Shown here one piece after another: positions 1-9,795 of a stretch of DNA of 64,000 nt (within the stretch, counting starts at the first letter, position 1; every line of letters begins with the position of its first letter). The stretch is from NCBI RefSeq assembly GCF_013034685.1, contig NZ_WQGO01000002.1:657086-721085 (forward strand). Direction: 5' to 3'. A model generated the notes under the pieces. That model saw only the letters and a program-made list of their open reading frames with translations, ran no database searches and was not told the DNA's origin. Both the position numbers and the translations under genes were made by a program. Source of the DNA: Ruegeria lacuscaerulensis. GTDB lineage: Bacteria; Pseudomonadota; Alphaproteobacteria; Rhodobacterales; Rhodobacteraceae.

Positions 1-834
1 GGCATCGTCCGAAAAGAACCGCGTGGGCGAGCCGCCAAGGTTGAAATAGAATGTCTCACCCAGGTCCAGAAGGCCGTTGAACTCCAGCCCAAGGCTCAGG
101 TTCACGGGGCCAAGATCATCGGACAAGGTGTTGTCGAACCCGTAAGAGCCAGTGAATTGTTTGAACTCACCATCCAGTGTCAGAACGGTGCCACCATTGG
201 CCTGACCCGCCGACAGGGTCGAGGCCAACCGGATGCCGAACGTGTCCCCCGCCAAAAGCAAGGCTCGTTCGATTTGTTGTAGCTTAATGCCGCGTTTTCC
301 GATCAGCGGCTCGGTAATTTTGACGACCCGATCGCGCACCCTTTCGGGCACTTTCGAAGCGTCGATGCGTTCGACAAACCCGTCAACCACGACGATCCGA
401 AGCGTCCCGCCGTCGCGCAAGGTCTGTTGCGGCAGAACGACCCGGCTAAGGACAAACCCCGCATTGTTGTAAGCACTTTCCAGACGATTGGTGGCAGCAA
501 AGATCTCGGACGCGGGAACACGTTTGCCGGAAAGGCGCGCGATAAAGGCATCATTTGCGGCCTCCATCTGCGGCAGCGCGCCTTCGATCTCGACCCTACC
601 AACAGTCACAAACAGCCGGTCTGCACCTTCCGGGACCGGGGCACCGGGATCGCGTGCAACGGTAACGGGCCCGGTATTGCGTTGATTTTGCGGCTGAAAC
701 GTAGATGGCGCAAGGTTCGATGCGCTTTGTGCAAGCGCCATATCAGAAAGCGCAAGAATACCAATGGTCACGAATACAAATATCATGCTGAGACGTGGAA
801 TTCGCGTGATCGTCCGATACATAGATCTTGGCAT
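1..834 (-). CDS. TpsB/FhaC-type outer-membrane transporter, N-terminal part (runs off window)
   Basis: Partial gene read on the minus strand; an in-frame TAG lies directly before the ATG at 834 and the frame stays open to base 1. The translation has a signal peptide ending ALA before QS at about residue 38, a proline/glutamine-rich stretch, then a POTRA-like part with RLFVTVGRVEIEGALPQ and later LRIVVVDGFVERID and the start of a beta-barrel region (GSYGFDNTLSDDLG). This order fits ShlB/FhaC-family transporters, which export a large partner protein across the outer membrane. The barrel and any partner gene lie outside the window. A second Met at residue 5 is an alternative start. Confidence 0.75.
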   Translation of the reverse strand, partial: MPRSMYRTITRIPRLSMIFVFVTIGILALSDMALAQSASNLAPSTFQPQNQRNTGPVTVARDPGAPVPEGADRLFVTVGRVEIEGALPQMEAANDAFIARLSGKRVPASEIFAATNRLESAYNNAGFVLSRVVLPQQTLRDGGTLRIVVVDGFVERIDASKVPERVRDRVVKITEPLIGKRGIKLQQIERALLLAGDTFGIRLASTLSAGQANGGTVLTLDGEFKQFTGSYGFDNTLSDDLGPVNLSLGLEFNGLLDLGETFYFNLGGSPTRFFSDDA

Positions 835-1007
835 TCGCTACCCTTGCTGAAATCGTGAAACAGTACCTAGAAAAGCCCAGCCCCCAGGCCAAAGCAAGAT
901 TGTATTTCCCACCACCGGATACCCGTTTGGATTGCGGCTATACATATCTCAGTTGATTCTATGGTTGTCCGTGTCCCAGTTCACAATACCGTGTGCAACA
1001 CACAAAA

Positions 1008-1847
1008 TCATAAAAGTCCTTGTTCTAGCCACTCTTCAATCTTGTTGCGGCTGACCTCGAAATGCATCGAATCCTCGCGCCCCCAGGCCGCGCCCCAGAC
1101 CCAGCCCTCCTGCCGGAAGAAATCAGCCAGAATGGTCAGGCCCAGCTGGGTTTTCCCGTCACCCAGCGTATCCAGAACCCCGTCGACGTTCAGGTCGACA
1201 GCCAGACCATATGCATGCGCCGAGGCCGACGATGTCGCTCCGCGCACCCGACGCACACAAAGCGACCCGGCCGTGTTGATACGATCATAAAGGTCGGGGT
1301 CGGTTCGGCGGATATTGTCGAACACCGTTCGCAGAGATTCGATTGCAGGTTTCAGCATGCGTACACGAACCGGCCCGACCTCTTCCAGCACCAAATTCTC
1401 TTCAAGACGCGGATTGGTCATGGATTGGCAACTATCCGTCAGGTCTTCACGCGGGAGTCCAAACGTCTCTTTCAGAAAGGATGAACTGGCAAGTTGCAGA
1501 TCCTGATTGACGTTGTTGCGGTCGGCGATCAGCACAACCTGCGCATAGGCATCAATAATTTCGTTGGGGGTTGAGCTGTCATAGCCATAATCATCCGCTC
1601 CATCGACCCCCTGCAACGGTGCCGCCGCCCCGCTTTGAGCGCGCGAAATCTCAAGCGAGAGCCGTTCAATTTCCGCGCGCATATCCTCAACTTGCTGGCT
1701 AAGCATCTCGATCTCGATCCGTGCGCCTGAATCGATGGCGGGCCCTTCGAAATCGTCTTCAATTGGAACGATCAGCGGGAAGACATACCAGATGACCGGA
1801 GCAAGGATAATCGCGACCCCAAGAATGATCGCTGGAACAATGCGCAT
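1008..1847 (-). CDS. Membrane-anchored M15-family (VanY/extensin-like) peptidase
   Basis: The protein begins with one membrane segment (ATG at 1847; a TTG 13 codons upstream is an alternative start), then a coiled coil around IEMLSQQVEDMRAEIERL, then a C-terminal M15-type domain with HAYGLAVDLN and MHFE, matching the zinc ligands and acidic residues of D-Ala-D-Ala or L,D-endopeptidases. It probably cuts peptidoglycan in the periplasm while tethered to the inner membrane. It lies beside the T6SS locus. TagX of Acinetobacter is a T6SS-associated peptidase of similar architecture that opens the wall for assembly, so that role is a reasonable inference here but not shown. Confidence 0.7.
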   Translation of the reverse strand: MRIVPAIILGVAIILAPVIWYVFPLIVPIEDDFEGPAIDSGARIEIEMLSQQVEDMRAEIERLSLEISRAQSGAAAPLQGVDGADDYGYDSSTPNEIIDAYAQVVLIADRNNVNQDLQLASSSFLKETFGLPREDLTDSCQSMTNPRLEENLVLEEVGPVRVRMLKPAIESLRTVFDNIRRTDPDLYDRINTAGSLCVRRVRGATSSASAHAYGLAVDLNVDGVLDTLGDGKTQLGLTILADFFRQEGWVWGAAWGREDSMHFEVSRNKIEEWLEQGLL

Positions 1848-2013
1848 CTGCCTTATTTTCCTGTTTTGTCGTGCCTGTCGCAGCAAACCTAAAAGCCACC
1901 GGTCGGGATGTCACGCATTTGCCTGCGTTTCTGCCTCCTATATGTGACATTCTTCATTGCCGCGTCCCTGAGGCACAGATACTCTTGCCGTCAAACAGGG
2001 AAGGACTTTGGTA

Positions 2014-2586
2014 ATGATTGCATTCTCGCCTCGGAAATATATCGCGGTGCCGGTTGTGGCGCTGATTTGTTCGGCGCAGGTTGTGCTGGCGCAGAGCACT
2101 GAATTGACGGAAGACGAGATCACCGACGCGTTCAACAAGCAAAAGACGCGTGGGTTGGTCATCGTGCCGTCCAACACCGATACCGCCGCCACTGCGGTCG
2201 AGGAAACCACCGTAGCCGCAGCGCCTGCGGAATATCAGCCTGTTGCGGCCGAAGATCAGGTCAATATTCAGGTCCGGTTCGATTTCGCATCTGCCGCGCT
2301 GCGCGACGACGAAAAGCCGAAGCTGTCGGCGCTGTGTAACGCGATGAAAAACGTGGATGTGAGCGTCTTCCAGATTATCGGTCACACCGACAGCGCCGGG
2401 TCTGCGGATTACAACCAGAACCTGTCGCTGCTGCGCGCGAAAGAGGTCAAACGTTTCCTAGTCAGCGATTGCGGTATCGCCGACGAACGGCTTGAGGTGC
2501 TGGGCGTGGGTGAGGCCGAGCCGCTGAATAAATCCGATCCGCGCGCAGACGAAAACCGTCGCGTCGAATTCCAGGCCCTCGGCTGA
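2014..2586 (+). CDS. OmpA-domain periplasmic or outer-membrane protein
   Basis: A protein of 190 residues with a signal peptide ending VVLAQ and a C-terminal OmpA-type peptidoglycan-binding domain: NIQVRFDFASAALRDDEKPK, then IGHTDSAGSADYNQNLSLLR, and a terminal DENRRVEF motif. The ATG at 2014 is preferred over the TTG at 2008 because the purine-rich GGAAGGA at 1999-2005 is correctly spaced for it. It is followed after 39 bases by ppkA on the same strand, so it probably helps anchor the secretion machinery to the cell wall. Which partner it binds is unknown. Confidence 0.8.
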   Translation: MIAFSPRKYIAVPVVALICSAQVVLAQSTELTEDEITDAFNKQKTRGLVIVPSNTDTAATAVEETTVAAAPAEYQPVAAEDQVNIQVRFDFASAALRDDEKPKLSALCNAMKNVDVSVFQIIGHTDSAGSADYNQNLSLLRAKEVKRFLVSDCGIADERLEVLGVGEAEPLNKSDPRADENRRVEFQALG

Positions 2587-2625
2587 ATCCGTAGCCTCTG
2601 AAGACAAAAGAATAACGAGGGCAGC

Positions 2626-4809
2626 ATGACTGAATCCCGCGCAGGCGATCTGTTTCAGCCGGGCGATCTAGTGAACAACACATATCGGATCGAGGCGATC
2701 CTTGGGCGGGGCGGAACCTCGGATGTCTACCGGGCGCGTTCGGAAATTTCGGGGCGCTTGGCTGCGCTCAAGGTGCTGAAGGCCGAGTTCTCCAGCAACG
2801 AAGATTATCTGGTCCTGCTGACCCGCGAGGAAGAAATCCGCGACATCCGCCATGACGCGGTGGTGCGGTATTCTGAAAACAACCGCACTGCCGACGGACA
2901 TGTCTATCTGGTGATGGACTACGTCGATGGGCCGGGGCTGGACCGGAAACTGGCCGATGGCCCCATGCCGGCAGACGATATTCTGACCATCTGCAAACGC
3001 GTCTGCGAAGGGCTTGAGGCCGCGCATGCGCGCAACATCGTCCACCGTGACCTGAGCCCGGACAACATCATCCTGCGTGACGGTGATCCGGCACAGGCGG
3101 TAATCATCGACTTTGGCATCGCCAAGGACACCAACCCCGGTGCCGAAACCATCGTGGGCGGAGAGTTCGCGGGCAAATACGCCTACGCCGCGCCCGAGCA
3201 GCTGTCGGGCAAGACCGACCAGCGCACTGATATCTATTCGCTGGGCGCGCTGCTGCTGGCAAACTTCCGTGGCGAAAAGGCCAATTCCGGGCGTAACCTG
3301 TTGGAGGTTGTGGAAAGCAAAAAGCAACCGCTGGACACTGCAGATGTGCCCGAGCCTCTGAAAACCGTGCTGGACAAGATGACCGCGCCGGACCCCGATG
3401 ACCGGTATCAATCGGCCAGCGATGTTTTGCGAGCTCTGTCCTCGACCCGCTCGGGACAGGTGCAAGCCCCCCCTGCTGACACCGATGACGACGCGACGAT
3501 TATCGTTCCCAAAAGTAAACCAGCGACTCCTGCGCAGCCGGCCCCTGCCGTCGCCGCGCCCGCCGCACCTCCAGCCCAAACGCCCGAGAAATCACGCACC
3601 GGGCTGGTTGCTGCCCTTGGCGCGCTGGTCATTGTCGGCGGTGGTGCCGGTGCCTATTTCAGCGGCGCATTCGACAGCTTTACCGGGCCCCAATATCCCG
3701 TGGCCGCACCTTATACGCTGGTGGCGGACAAGCGCGAGGGCCTGCCGCCGCGCGCCGTCGGCTTTGTGCCCTCGGAAGACACTCGTGATGCCATGACCCG
3801 CGAGATCACCGATCAGGGCGGGACGGTTGATTTGACGCTGGCGTCCGGAGATATCTCGGAAAGCTGGGGCGCTGCGGTCAGCGACGTTATCGACACAGTG
3901 ATGGAGCTGGATGAATGGCGGCTGGTCGTGAATGGAAACGACGCTCAATTGACAGGGCAAACCACGGATCAGGCGCTGCATGACAAGCTGGAACAGCTTT
4001 ACTCGGCTGGCTTGCCCGCCGGACTGCAAGGCACTGTCGAGCTGGAGCTTGAGCCGCTGTTCCTGCCCGCCGCAGATATCCGACCGATCCTGGCCGGTCT
4101 AGCCGATTGCGGCGCGCTAAAGCTGGAGAATGCCCCCACTGCCGGATACGGCCCCGAGACCCCGGTTCGGGTCATTGGCACCTTGGCCTCGCAAGACAGC
4201 CTGACTGGGCTGGACACTGCTCTAACCGCTTTGGTCGGAGCGCGACCGATAGATCTGGGCGGCGTGAATGTATTGAACCCGACTCTTTGCCTGATCGAGA
4301 ATTTCCTGCCAACAGCACCCACCAGCGATATCTCAATAGCGTTCTATAACGGTGAACAGAACGACGCCCCCAATCCGACCGGAGACTACGTTGTCGGCCA
4401 GAACCCGGTGATCGACGTAGACCTGCCGCAGGATGTGCAAGACGGGTTCCTGTCTGTCTCGGTGCTGGATGTGTCGGGCAATGTGTTCCACCTGCTGCCC
4501 AATGTCACGCGTCAGGAAAATGGTATCGCCGCGCTGCGGGATGGGGAAAGTGGGCCATTGTCAGTGCGCGTGGCTTATTCCATTCCGGAAAGTCAGGAAA
4601 ACGGCGGCATTGCCTTTCAGGTCGATGATAGCACCTTGGGCAAAAGCAAGGTGATCGTGCTGCATACCGACAATCAACTGTTCGACACGCTGCGCCCAAC
4701 CACAGAATCCGCTGCCGGATATGCCGAGGCGCTGCGCGAACAGGATCGTAATGTGGAAACGCAGATTTTGTCGCTGGACAGCCGTATCCTGACCACCCTC
4801 GCGCAATAG
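2626..4809 (+). CDS. ppkA: T6SS serine/threonine kinase PpkA (ImpN-like), membrane bound
   Basis: The N-terminal kinase domain spans about residues 20-270, with the P-loop GRGGTSDVY, Lys49 in AALKV, the catalytic loop HRDLSPDN (Asp142) and IDFGIAKD. A Pro/Ala linker follows, then one membrane segment at about 326-349 and a periplasmic part. The periplasmic part holds a BON-like stretch and a DUF4384-like end (LSVSVLDVSGNVFHLLPN). In T6SS this kinase phosphorylates Fha and/or TssL and is opposed by PppA, whose gene converges on it 8 bases away. Thr291 lies in DDDATIIVPKSK, a possible FHA-docking site. The periplasmic end resembles that of the TonB-like protein at 36490, which suggests both sense the same envelope signal. 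Confidence 0.9.
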   Translation: MTESRAGDLFQPGDLVNNTYRIEAILGRGGTSDVYRARSEISGRLAALKVLKAEFSSNEDYLVLLTREEEIRDIRHDAVVRYSENNRTADGHVYLVMDYVDGPGLDRKLADGPMPADDILTICKRVCEGLEAAHARNIVHRDLSPDNIILRDGDPAQAVIIDFGIAKDTNPGAETIVGGEFAGKYAYAAPEQLSGKTDQRTDIYSLGALLLANFRGEKANSGRNLLEVVESKKQPLDTADVPEPLKTVLDKMTAPDPDDRYQSASDVLRALSSTRSGQVQAPPADTDDDATIIVPKSKPATPAQPAPAVAAPAAPPAQTPEKSRTGLVAALGALVIVGGGAGAYFSGAFDSFTGPQYPVAAPYTLVADKREGLPPRAVGFVPSEDTRDAMTREITDQGGTVDLTLASGDISESWGAAVSDVIDTVMELDEWRLVVNGNDAQLTGQTTDQALHDKLEQLYSAGLPAGLQGTVELELEPLFLPAADIRPILAGLADCGALKLENAPTAGYGPETPVRVIGTLASQDSLTGLDTALTALVGARPIDLGGVNVLNPTLCLIENFLPTAPTSDISIAFYNGEQNDAPNPTGDYVVGQNPVIDVDLPQDVQDGFLSVSVLDVSGNVFHLLPNVTRQENGIAALRDGESGPLSVRVAYSIPESQENGGIAFQVDDSTLGKSKVIVLHTDNQLFDTLRPTTESAAGYAEALREQDRNVETQILSLDSRILTTLAQ

Positions 4810-4817
4810 CGCGGGGT

Positions 4818-5540
4818 TCAGGGAATATCGACCACGATCACCGAGATATTGTCAGCCCCGCCCCCGTCCAGCGCGATCTGGATCAACTGGTCGGCGACGG
4901 TTTCAATCGGCATCTCGGACAGAGCCTTTTGCAGCATCGGGAAGGTCGCGTATTTGCTCAGCCCGTCCGAGCAGATCAGGAACCTGTCGCCCGGTTGAAC
5001 TTCGCCCCGGATCTTGTCCAGCTCTAGCACATCCCCGACCCCGACCGCGCGGATAATGGCGTTGGATTGCGGATGCTGCTCGGCCTCGTCCCAGCTCATT
5101 TGCCCGGCCAGCACCAGTTCGGCAACAACCGAGTGATCGGTGGTCAGTATCTGAATCTGATTGTCCCGCAGCAGGTAGATGCGACTGTCGCCTGCCCATA
5201 GCCCGACGAAATGGCCATTGGCCAGCATCATGCAGGCCACGGTGGTGCCTATGGTCTTGCCGCCGCGCGCCTCGGCCTCGCGCACAATCGCGGCATGGGC
5301 CTGTTGCAGCACATCGCGCAACGTGACCAGACGGTCCGCGGGTGGTAGGCCCGGCGGGATTGCGGCCACCATATCGACCACCAAACGACTGGCAAAATCC
5401 CCACCCTCGTGACCCCCCATACCATCGGCGACCAGCCAAAGGCTTTCTTCGGGCAGAGCCAGAATGGCATCTTCATTGAGCTTCCGCTTGAGGCCCACAT
5501 GGCTGCGGGCGCTGTACCGAACGCGGTGACTTGAATTCAT
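4818..5540 (-). CDS. pppA: PP2C-type phosphatase PppA of the T6SS
   Basis: A complete soluble PP2C phosphatase of 240 residues. Metal-binding motifs are visible: VADGMGGHEGGDFAS near the N-terminus, GDSRIYLLR in the middle, and SDGLSK plus GGADNISVIVVDIP at the end. It reverses phosphorylation made by PpkA on T6SS regulators and so turns secretion down. The start codon overlaps the end of tagF by four bases (ATGA), showing translational coupling. It is the last gene of the long minus-strand T6SS series. Confidence 0.92.
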   Translation of the reverse strand: MNSSHRVRYSARSHVGLKRKLNEDAILALPEESLWLVADGMGGHEGGDFASRLVVDMVAAIPPGLPPADRLVTLRDVLQQAHAAIVREAEARGGKTIGTTVACMMLANGHFVGLWAGDSRIYLLRDNQIQILTTDHSVVAELVLAGQMSWDEAEQHPQSNAIIRAVGVGDVLELDKIRGEVQPGDRFLICSDGLSKYATFPMLQKALSEMPIETVADQLIQIALDGGGADNISVIVVDIP

Positions 5541-6223
5541 ATTGGTCGTGCCTCGGTCCAGACTGACGCGTGAAGATTGAATAAGCCTTGCATGTTTGCC
5601 CCTTGCGGTAAACCTTCGCAGACCATCATGCGGGGGACACCGGCGATTTCGGTGCTCCAGATTGTCGGAGTGTGATAGCGATGCGACACCAGCCCCGCCG
5701 CAAGGTCAGGCAACAGGCTGTCCGAGACCTCGCCCCGCGTCAGAACCAGCGTTTTGCCCTCGGCACGGACCGGGGATGTGGGTTCCTGCAATGGAACGGG
5801 CAGCTCCTCTAGCCCCTCGGCCAGCTTGTCGCGGGTCATGTCGTCCTCAAGCGCAGCCAGGGCCAAATCTTCGAGCTGGCGGTACACGGCATCCGCGCGG
5901 AAATGGGTCAGAATGGCCGAACCTTCGTTGGACACCCCAGCCACCAGAGTCAACGGGAAACGTCGCCCGACCCGATCCACCGAGGGCATCAGTACACCCA
6001 GCATCTTTTGCGGCCCCGCCAGCCCCGGCGCCAGACAGAACCGCCAGATCGGGGCCGACATGTAGTGGGCATCCCATGACGCGCCTAAAGCCTCAGACGT
6101 GGCCAACATGCTGTGCTGTATCCACGTGTCCCACGGCTGGACGAAATCCTGCGTCACCCCCAGTCGGAAGAAATCCCCGACCGACGGCATTTTACCAAAT
6201 GCGCCAAATCCGCTGCGCTGCAT
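5537..6223 (-). CDS. tagF: T6SS-associated protein TagF (ImpM)
   Basis: A protein of 228 residues with the TagF signature near the N-terminus (FGKMPSVGDFFRLG, followed by the WDTWIQ region). TagF is a cytoplasmic repressor of T6SS assembly that works with Fha in the post-translational control pathway. Here it is a stand-alone protein, not fused to PppA as in some species. It overlaps tssM by one base (TGATG) and pppA by four, so tssM-tagF-pppA form one coupled unit. Confidence 0.9.
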   Translation of the reverse strand: MQRSGFGAFGKMPSVGDFFRLGVTQDFVQPWDTWIQHSMLATSEALGASWDAHYMSAPIWRFCLAPGLAGPQKMLGVLMPSVDRVGRRFPLTLVAGVSNEGSAILTHFRADAVYRQLEDLALAALEDDMTRDKLAEGLEELPVPLQEPTSPVRAEGKTLVLTRGEVSDSLLPDLAAGLVSHRYHTPTIWSTEIAGVPRMMVCEGLPQGANMQGLFNLHASVWTEARPI

Positions 6224-9200
6224 CAGAACGATTTAGGGCAGCTGAATTTTTGCAGCGCCGGAAGGGCAAAGGGATTGATGACCGAGCCGGATTGCAACTG
6301 GAAGATCGCAATGCGGCCACCGACGTTGAAGATCACCTTCTTGCGGTCCGATACGTTGGTCCGTCGCACCTCGGCCGCGTCCAGCAGACGGAACCACGCC
6401 CATGGCCCGTCCTTGGACAGCACGCTTTCGATGTTGCGCTTGTCGGGCTGGAACGTGACCCGCGCCAACCCGACCTGCCCCGGCCACGTAACCGCCATCG
6501 GCGACGGCAGCCCGCCGCGATGGCGGAACTCCAGCGACTGGCCGTCAATCTCAAGCGTGACGCCCTTGGCCTTGGGGTCCAGCGCCTCGGGCATGATCTG
6601 GAATTGCACTTGCGGCTGTGGTCCGGCAGCAAAGAAGGCCTCGCGGATTTCGGCGGCGTTCTGGAATTGGGTCAGAACGGCCTGGCTGATGCCCAGATCG
6701 GCCTCGTTCACGCTGCTTTTCCAACTCCATGGGCGCGTGCGCATGTCCACGTGTTTGGCGAGGTTGTCCGTAAAGAACGTGTCGATCAGACCTTGCGGGC
6801 CGAACAACCGGCTGAAATCGCCCATCGCCACATCCGCACCTGATCTGCGGCTGAACGGGTAACGGTCGGTGACGACCTGCTCGCAAAAGGGCAGCACATT
6901 GGCCTGCCAGCGCGCATTTAGCGAGGCTCGCGTGCTGTCCGAAGTGATCCCCGAAGATCCGTCGATGATCTGCACCGCCCAGCGTTCCATCGGGCCGGGA
7001 ATGCGCGCCGCTTCCTGTTGGAATTGCTGCAAAGCCTGCCCGGATTCACCGCCCGAGGTTCCGCTGAAGGACATCTTGTTCAGTTCCTGATAGACACCCG
7101 TCAACGACCCCATCAACTGATCCAGTTGTGAGGGCTGCCCTTCGGGCCGATCAACAAGCTGATGCAGCCAGGCAAAGCGATCTTCGACATATTGACCCGG
7201 CTCCTGCACCGGCTCGGACACCGTCGCGCCGCTGGACTTAGCCAGTGCCTCAAGCAGAATTTGCGTCTGGACCGAGGTCGCCGATTGCAACTCAAGGCTG
7301 GCTGCGCTGGACAACCCATCGCTCAGCGCTTCGGAATTGGGCAGAACCGATCGGCTTTCTGTCAGCTTCGTCTCGTCCGAGATCGAATTCAGGATGTTGA
7401 CGATAGGCGAGGTCGGCCCGGACAGCACATTGGTCACTTCGACCGCATGGCTGAGGCTTTCCATCGGTACGATGTCGATATCGCCCAGCATCGCGTCGTA
7501 GCGCGCGATATAGTCGTTGTAATACAGGTCCAGAACATCGCGGCTGAGCGCCGCCAGCGCCAGTTCGGTCTGTTCCGCCTCGCCGCGCGGGCCCAGAACC
7601 CAGCTTTCCTTTTGCACCCGTTTGGCTACGCCAACTGCTTCGCCCACGAATACGTCATTGAAACCGCGATAGGTAAAAATCCCCTCGATCCCGTCATTCA
7701 ATGGTTTTCCCGAAGACCGCACCAGAACGCGCGCAACCGCTGGGCCGCCGACCTCGGTGATCCGCCATTCCGGCAGAGCCGTCGCGGACGGGCTTGAGAT
7801 GATCCCGTTATACACCCGCTGCGCCAACGGCAGTTCGGACAGCAGGCCCTGTATCTGCTCAACCATCGGCCCGTTCAGGGCCACGGCCTGCATCGGCTGG
7901 CTTAGCAGCGCTTCAAGATGGTCGTTCAGATCGGCGCGGAATTCCTCGCGCGAGGGGCCGGGGAAGGACACCGTCCAGTCGATATTCATCCATTCCTTGA
8001 CCAGGTTCTGGTTCATAGGCCCTTGCAAACCCAACATCAGATAGACCTTTAGCGCCTCATACAGCACGTCGGGGTTGTTGATATTGGCGCTCATCTGTTC
8101 TTCGAGACGCAACAGCAGCCGCGGCAGAAGGCGCTGGTTCAGCGCCGCGCGGTAGGTCTGTGTCGCCTGCGTGCCAATCACATCCCCCTGATACAGGCCA
8201 TAGGTCAGGCGCGTTTCAGGGTCCGGGTCGGACAGGGTCGGGTTCGCAGGCAGATCGCGCAGCGTGTTCAGCGCCTGCACCACCGGCACCAGATCGGTGT
8301 CGCCCACCGGGCTGGGTGGCAGTGTCGCCGCTGCAGCCTGATAGGCGGAAACGCCCTCTTGCGCCTCAGCGATCAGCTCGGAATTGCCCGAAAAGCTGCG
8401 CACCAGCAGGGCACCCACTGCAACAGCGGCAATCAGCGTCGCCGCGACCGAGGCCCATTTGGTGATCTTATACCGCCGCTCGACCTTGTCATCGGCGCTG
8501 ACCAGACCAGCCTCGCGGAAGATCACCTGATCAAACAGGCGGGTCAGGAAGTACGATCGACCCGAGCCCTGCCCCGAACCAATCGCCTGACGTCCAATCC
8601 CGAAGGTGCGCGCCATGCCTAACATCAGCCGGTCAATGGGGGTGCCCTCTTGCGTGCCGGATGTGAAATAGACCCCGCGCAGCATGTGACGGTGCTGATA
8701 GCGGCTGTCCTGAAACACCTCGGTCAGGAACTCATGCGCCACTTTGCGGAATGAGGCCACCTGCATCGGGAAGCCCGCAACCAAGGCGCGGCGCTGGGGG
8801 TCGGTTTCAGTCTGCATCCGCTCCAGCGATTGGGCGTTCAAACGGCCCAGCAGCAACGCGAATTCCTCGTCAAAGGCGGCGACCGGAGATTGCTCAGACC
8901 GGGACTTATCCAATGGTAAGGTAAAACCCCAGACCTGTTCACGGTCTTCCTTGCCCAGATTGTCGTAGAACTCGGCAAACCCGGCAATCAGGTCGGCCTT
9001 GGTGAACAGGATATAAACTGGAAAGCGCACGCCTAGTTTTTCGCGCAGCTCTTCCAGACGGCGGCGCACGGCTTTTGCGTGTTCTTTCTGCGTGATCTCA
9101 TCCTGCAAAGACAGATCCGACAATGAGATTGCGATCATCGCCCCGTTGATCGGCTGGCGCTTTCGGTATTTCTTCAGCAGTCCCAGGAACCCAATCCACG

Positions 9201-9795
9201 CCGCGTTGTCGACCTGAGCATCGCTTTCCTGCGTCGTGTAACGCCCCGCCGTATCGATAAGAACGGCGTTTTCGGTGAACCACCAATCGCAGTTGCGCGT
9301 GCCGCCCACACCGCCAATCGCAGTTTTACCCATCTCATCGGCCAGCGGAAAGTTCAGGCCGGAATTCACAATGGCTGTGGTCTTGCCCGCGCCCGGCGGG
9401 CCGATCATCACGTACCACGGCAGCTCATTCAGATGCCGCCGCCCGTTCTTGGATTTGCGCAGCGCTGCCATCGCCGTTTTCAGCTTACCGCGCAGCTCTG
9501 AAATTTCACTGTCGATCATGTCGCCGCCATCGCTGACGGCCTCGGTGATCTCTTCGGTTAGCTTATTTTCGCGCCGGCGGCGGATAAAGAAAATGGTCAG
9601 TGCGATGATCAGGAAAAATGCGTAGATCACACCGCACCAGATCAGCCGGGTGGTCATCCCGTCCAGCGGGCGCCATTCGTCCGACCCGATCAGCGGACCA
9701 AAGAAGTACAGGCACAAGGACAGCGCCGTCGCCGTGAAGAACAGCACGGTGTAGATCGACATGAAAACGAACCTGAAGAATCTACGGATGTTCAT
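6223..9795 (-). CDS. tssM: T6SS membrane-complex protein TssM (IcmF, ImpL)
   Basis: At 1190 residues it has the full family length. Two membrane segments lie at about residues 10-33 and 50-71. A cytoplasmic NTPase domain follows with an intact Walker A (GPPGAGKTT, 132-140) and VLIDTAGRY as Walker B region. A third membrane segment at about 445-465 is followed by a large periplasmic part ending in the conserved C-terminal beta domain. TssM spans the inner membrane and contacts the outer-membrane lipoprotein TssJ in other species. No TssJ gene is seen in the window, so one may be missing or located elsewhere. It overlaps tssL by four bases. Confidence 0.95.
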   Translation of the reverse strand: MNIRRFFRFVFMSIYTVLFFTATALSLCLYFFGPLIGSDEWRPLDGMTTRLIWCGVIYAFFLIIALTIFFIRRRRENKLTEEITEAVSDGGDMIDSEISELRGKLKTAMAALRKSKNGRRHLNELPWYVMIGPPGAGKTTAIVNSGLNFPLADEMGKTAIGGVGGTRNCDWWFTENAVLIDTAGRYTTQESDAQVDNAAWIGFLGLLKKYRKRQPINGAMIAISLSDLSLQDEITQKEHAKAVRRRLEELREKLGVRFPVYILFTKADLIAGFAEFYDNLGKEDREQVWGFTLPLDKSRSEQSPVAAFDEEFALLLGRLNAQSLERMQTETDPQRRALVAGFPMQVASFRKVAHEFLTEVFQDSRYQHRHMLRGVYFTSGTQEGTPIDRLMLGMARTFGIGRQAIGSGQGSGRSYFLTRLFDQVIFREAGLVSADDKVERRYKITKWASVAATLIAAVAVGALLVRSFSGNSELIAEAQEGVSAYQAAAATLPPSPVGDTDLVPVVQALNTLRDLPANPTLSDPDPETRLTYGLYQGDVIGTQATQTYRAALNQRLLPRLLLRLEEQMSANINNPDVLYEALKVYLMLGLQGPMNQNLVKEWMNIDWTVSFPGPSREEFRADLNDHLEALLSQPMQAVALNGPMVEQIQGLLSELPLAQRVYNGIISSPSATALPEWRITEVGGPAVARVLVRSSGKPLNDGIEGIFTYRGFNDVFVGEAVGVAKRVQKESWVLGPRGEAEQTELALAALSRDVLDLYYNDYIARYDAMLGDIDIVPMESLSHAVEVTNVLSGPTSPIVNILNSISDETKLTESRSVLPNSEALSDGLSSAASLELQSATSVQTQILLEALAKSSGATVSEPVQEPGQYVEDRFAWLHQLVDRPEGQPSQLDQLMGSLTGVYQELNKMSFSGTSGGESGQALQQFQQEAARIPGPMERWAVQIIDGSSGITSDSTRASLNARWQANVLPFCEQVVTDRYPFSRRSGADVAMGDFSRLFGPQGLIDTFFTDNLAKHVDMRTRPWSWKSSVNEADLGISQAVLTQFQNAAEIREAFFAAGPQPQVQFQIMPEALDPKAKGVTLEIDGQSLEFRHRGGLPSPMAVTWPGQVGLARVTFQPDKRNIESVLSKDGPWAWFRLLDAAEVRRTNVSDRKKVIFNVGGRIAIFQLQSGSVINPFALPALQKFSCPKSF

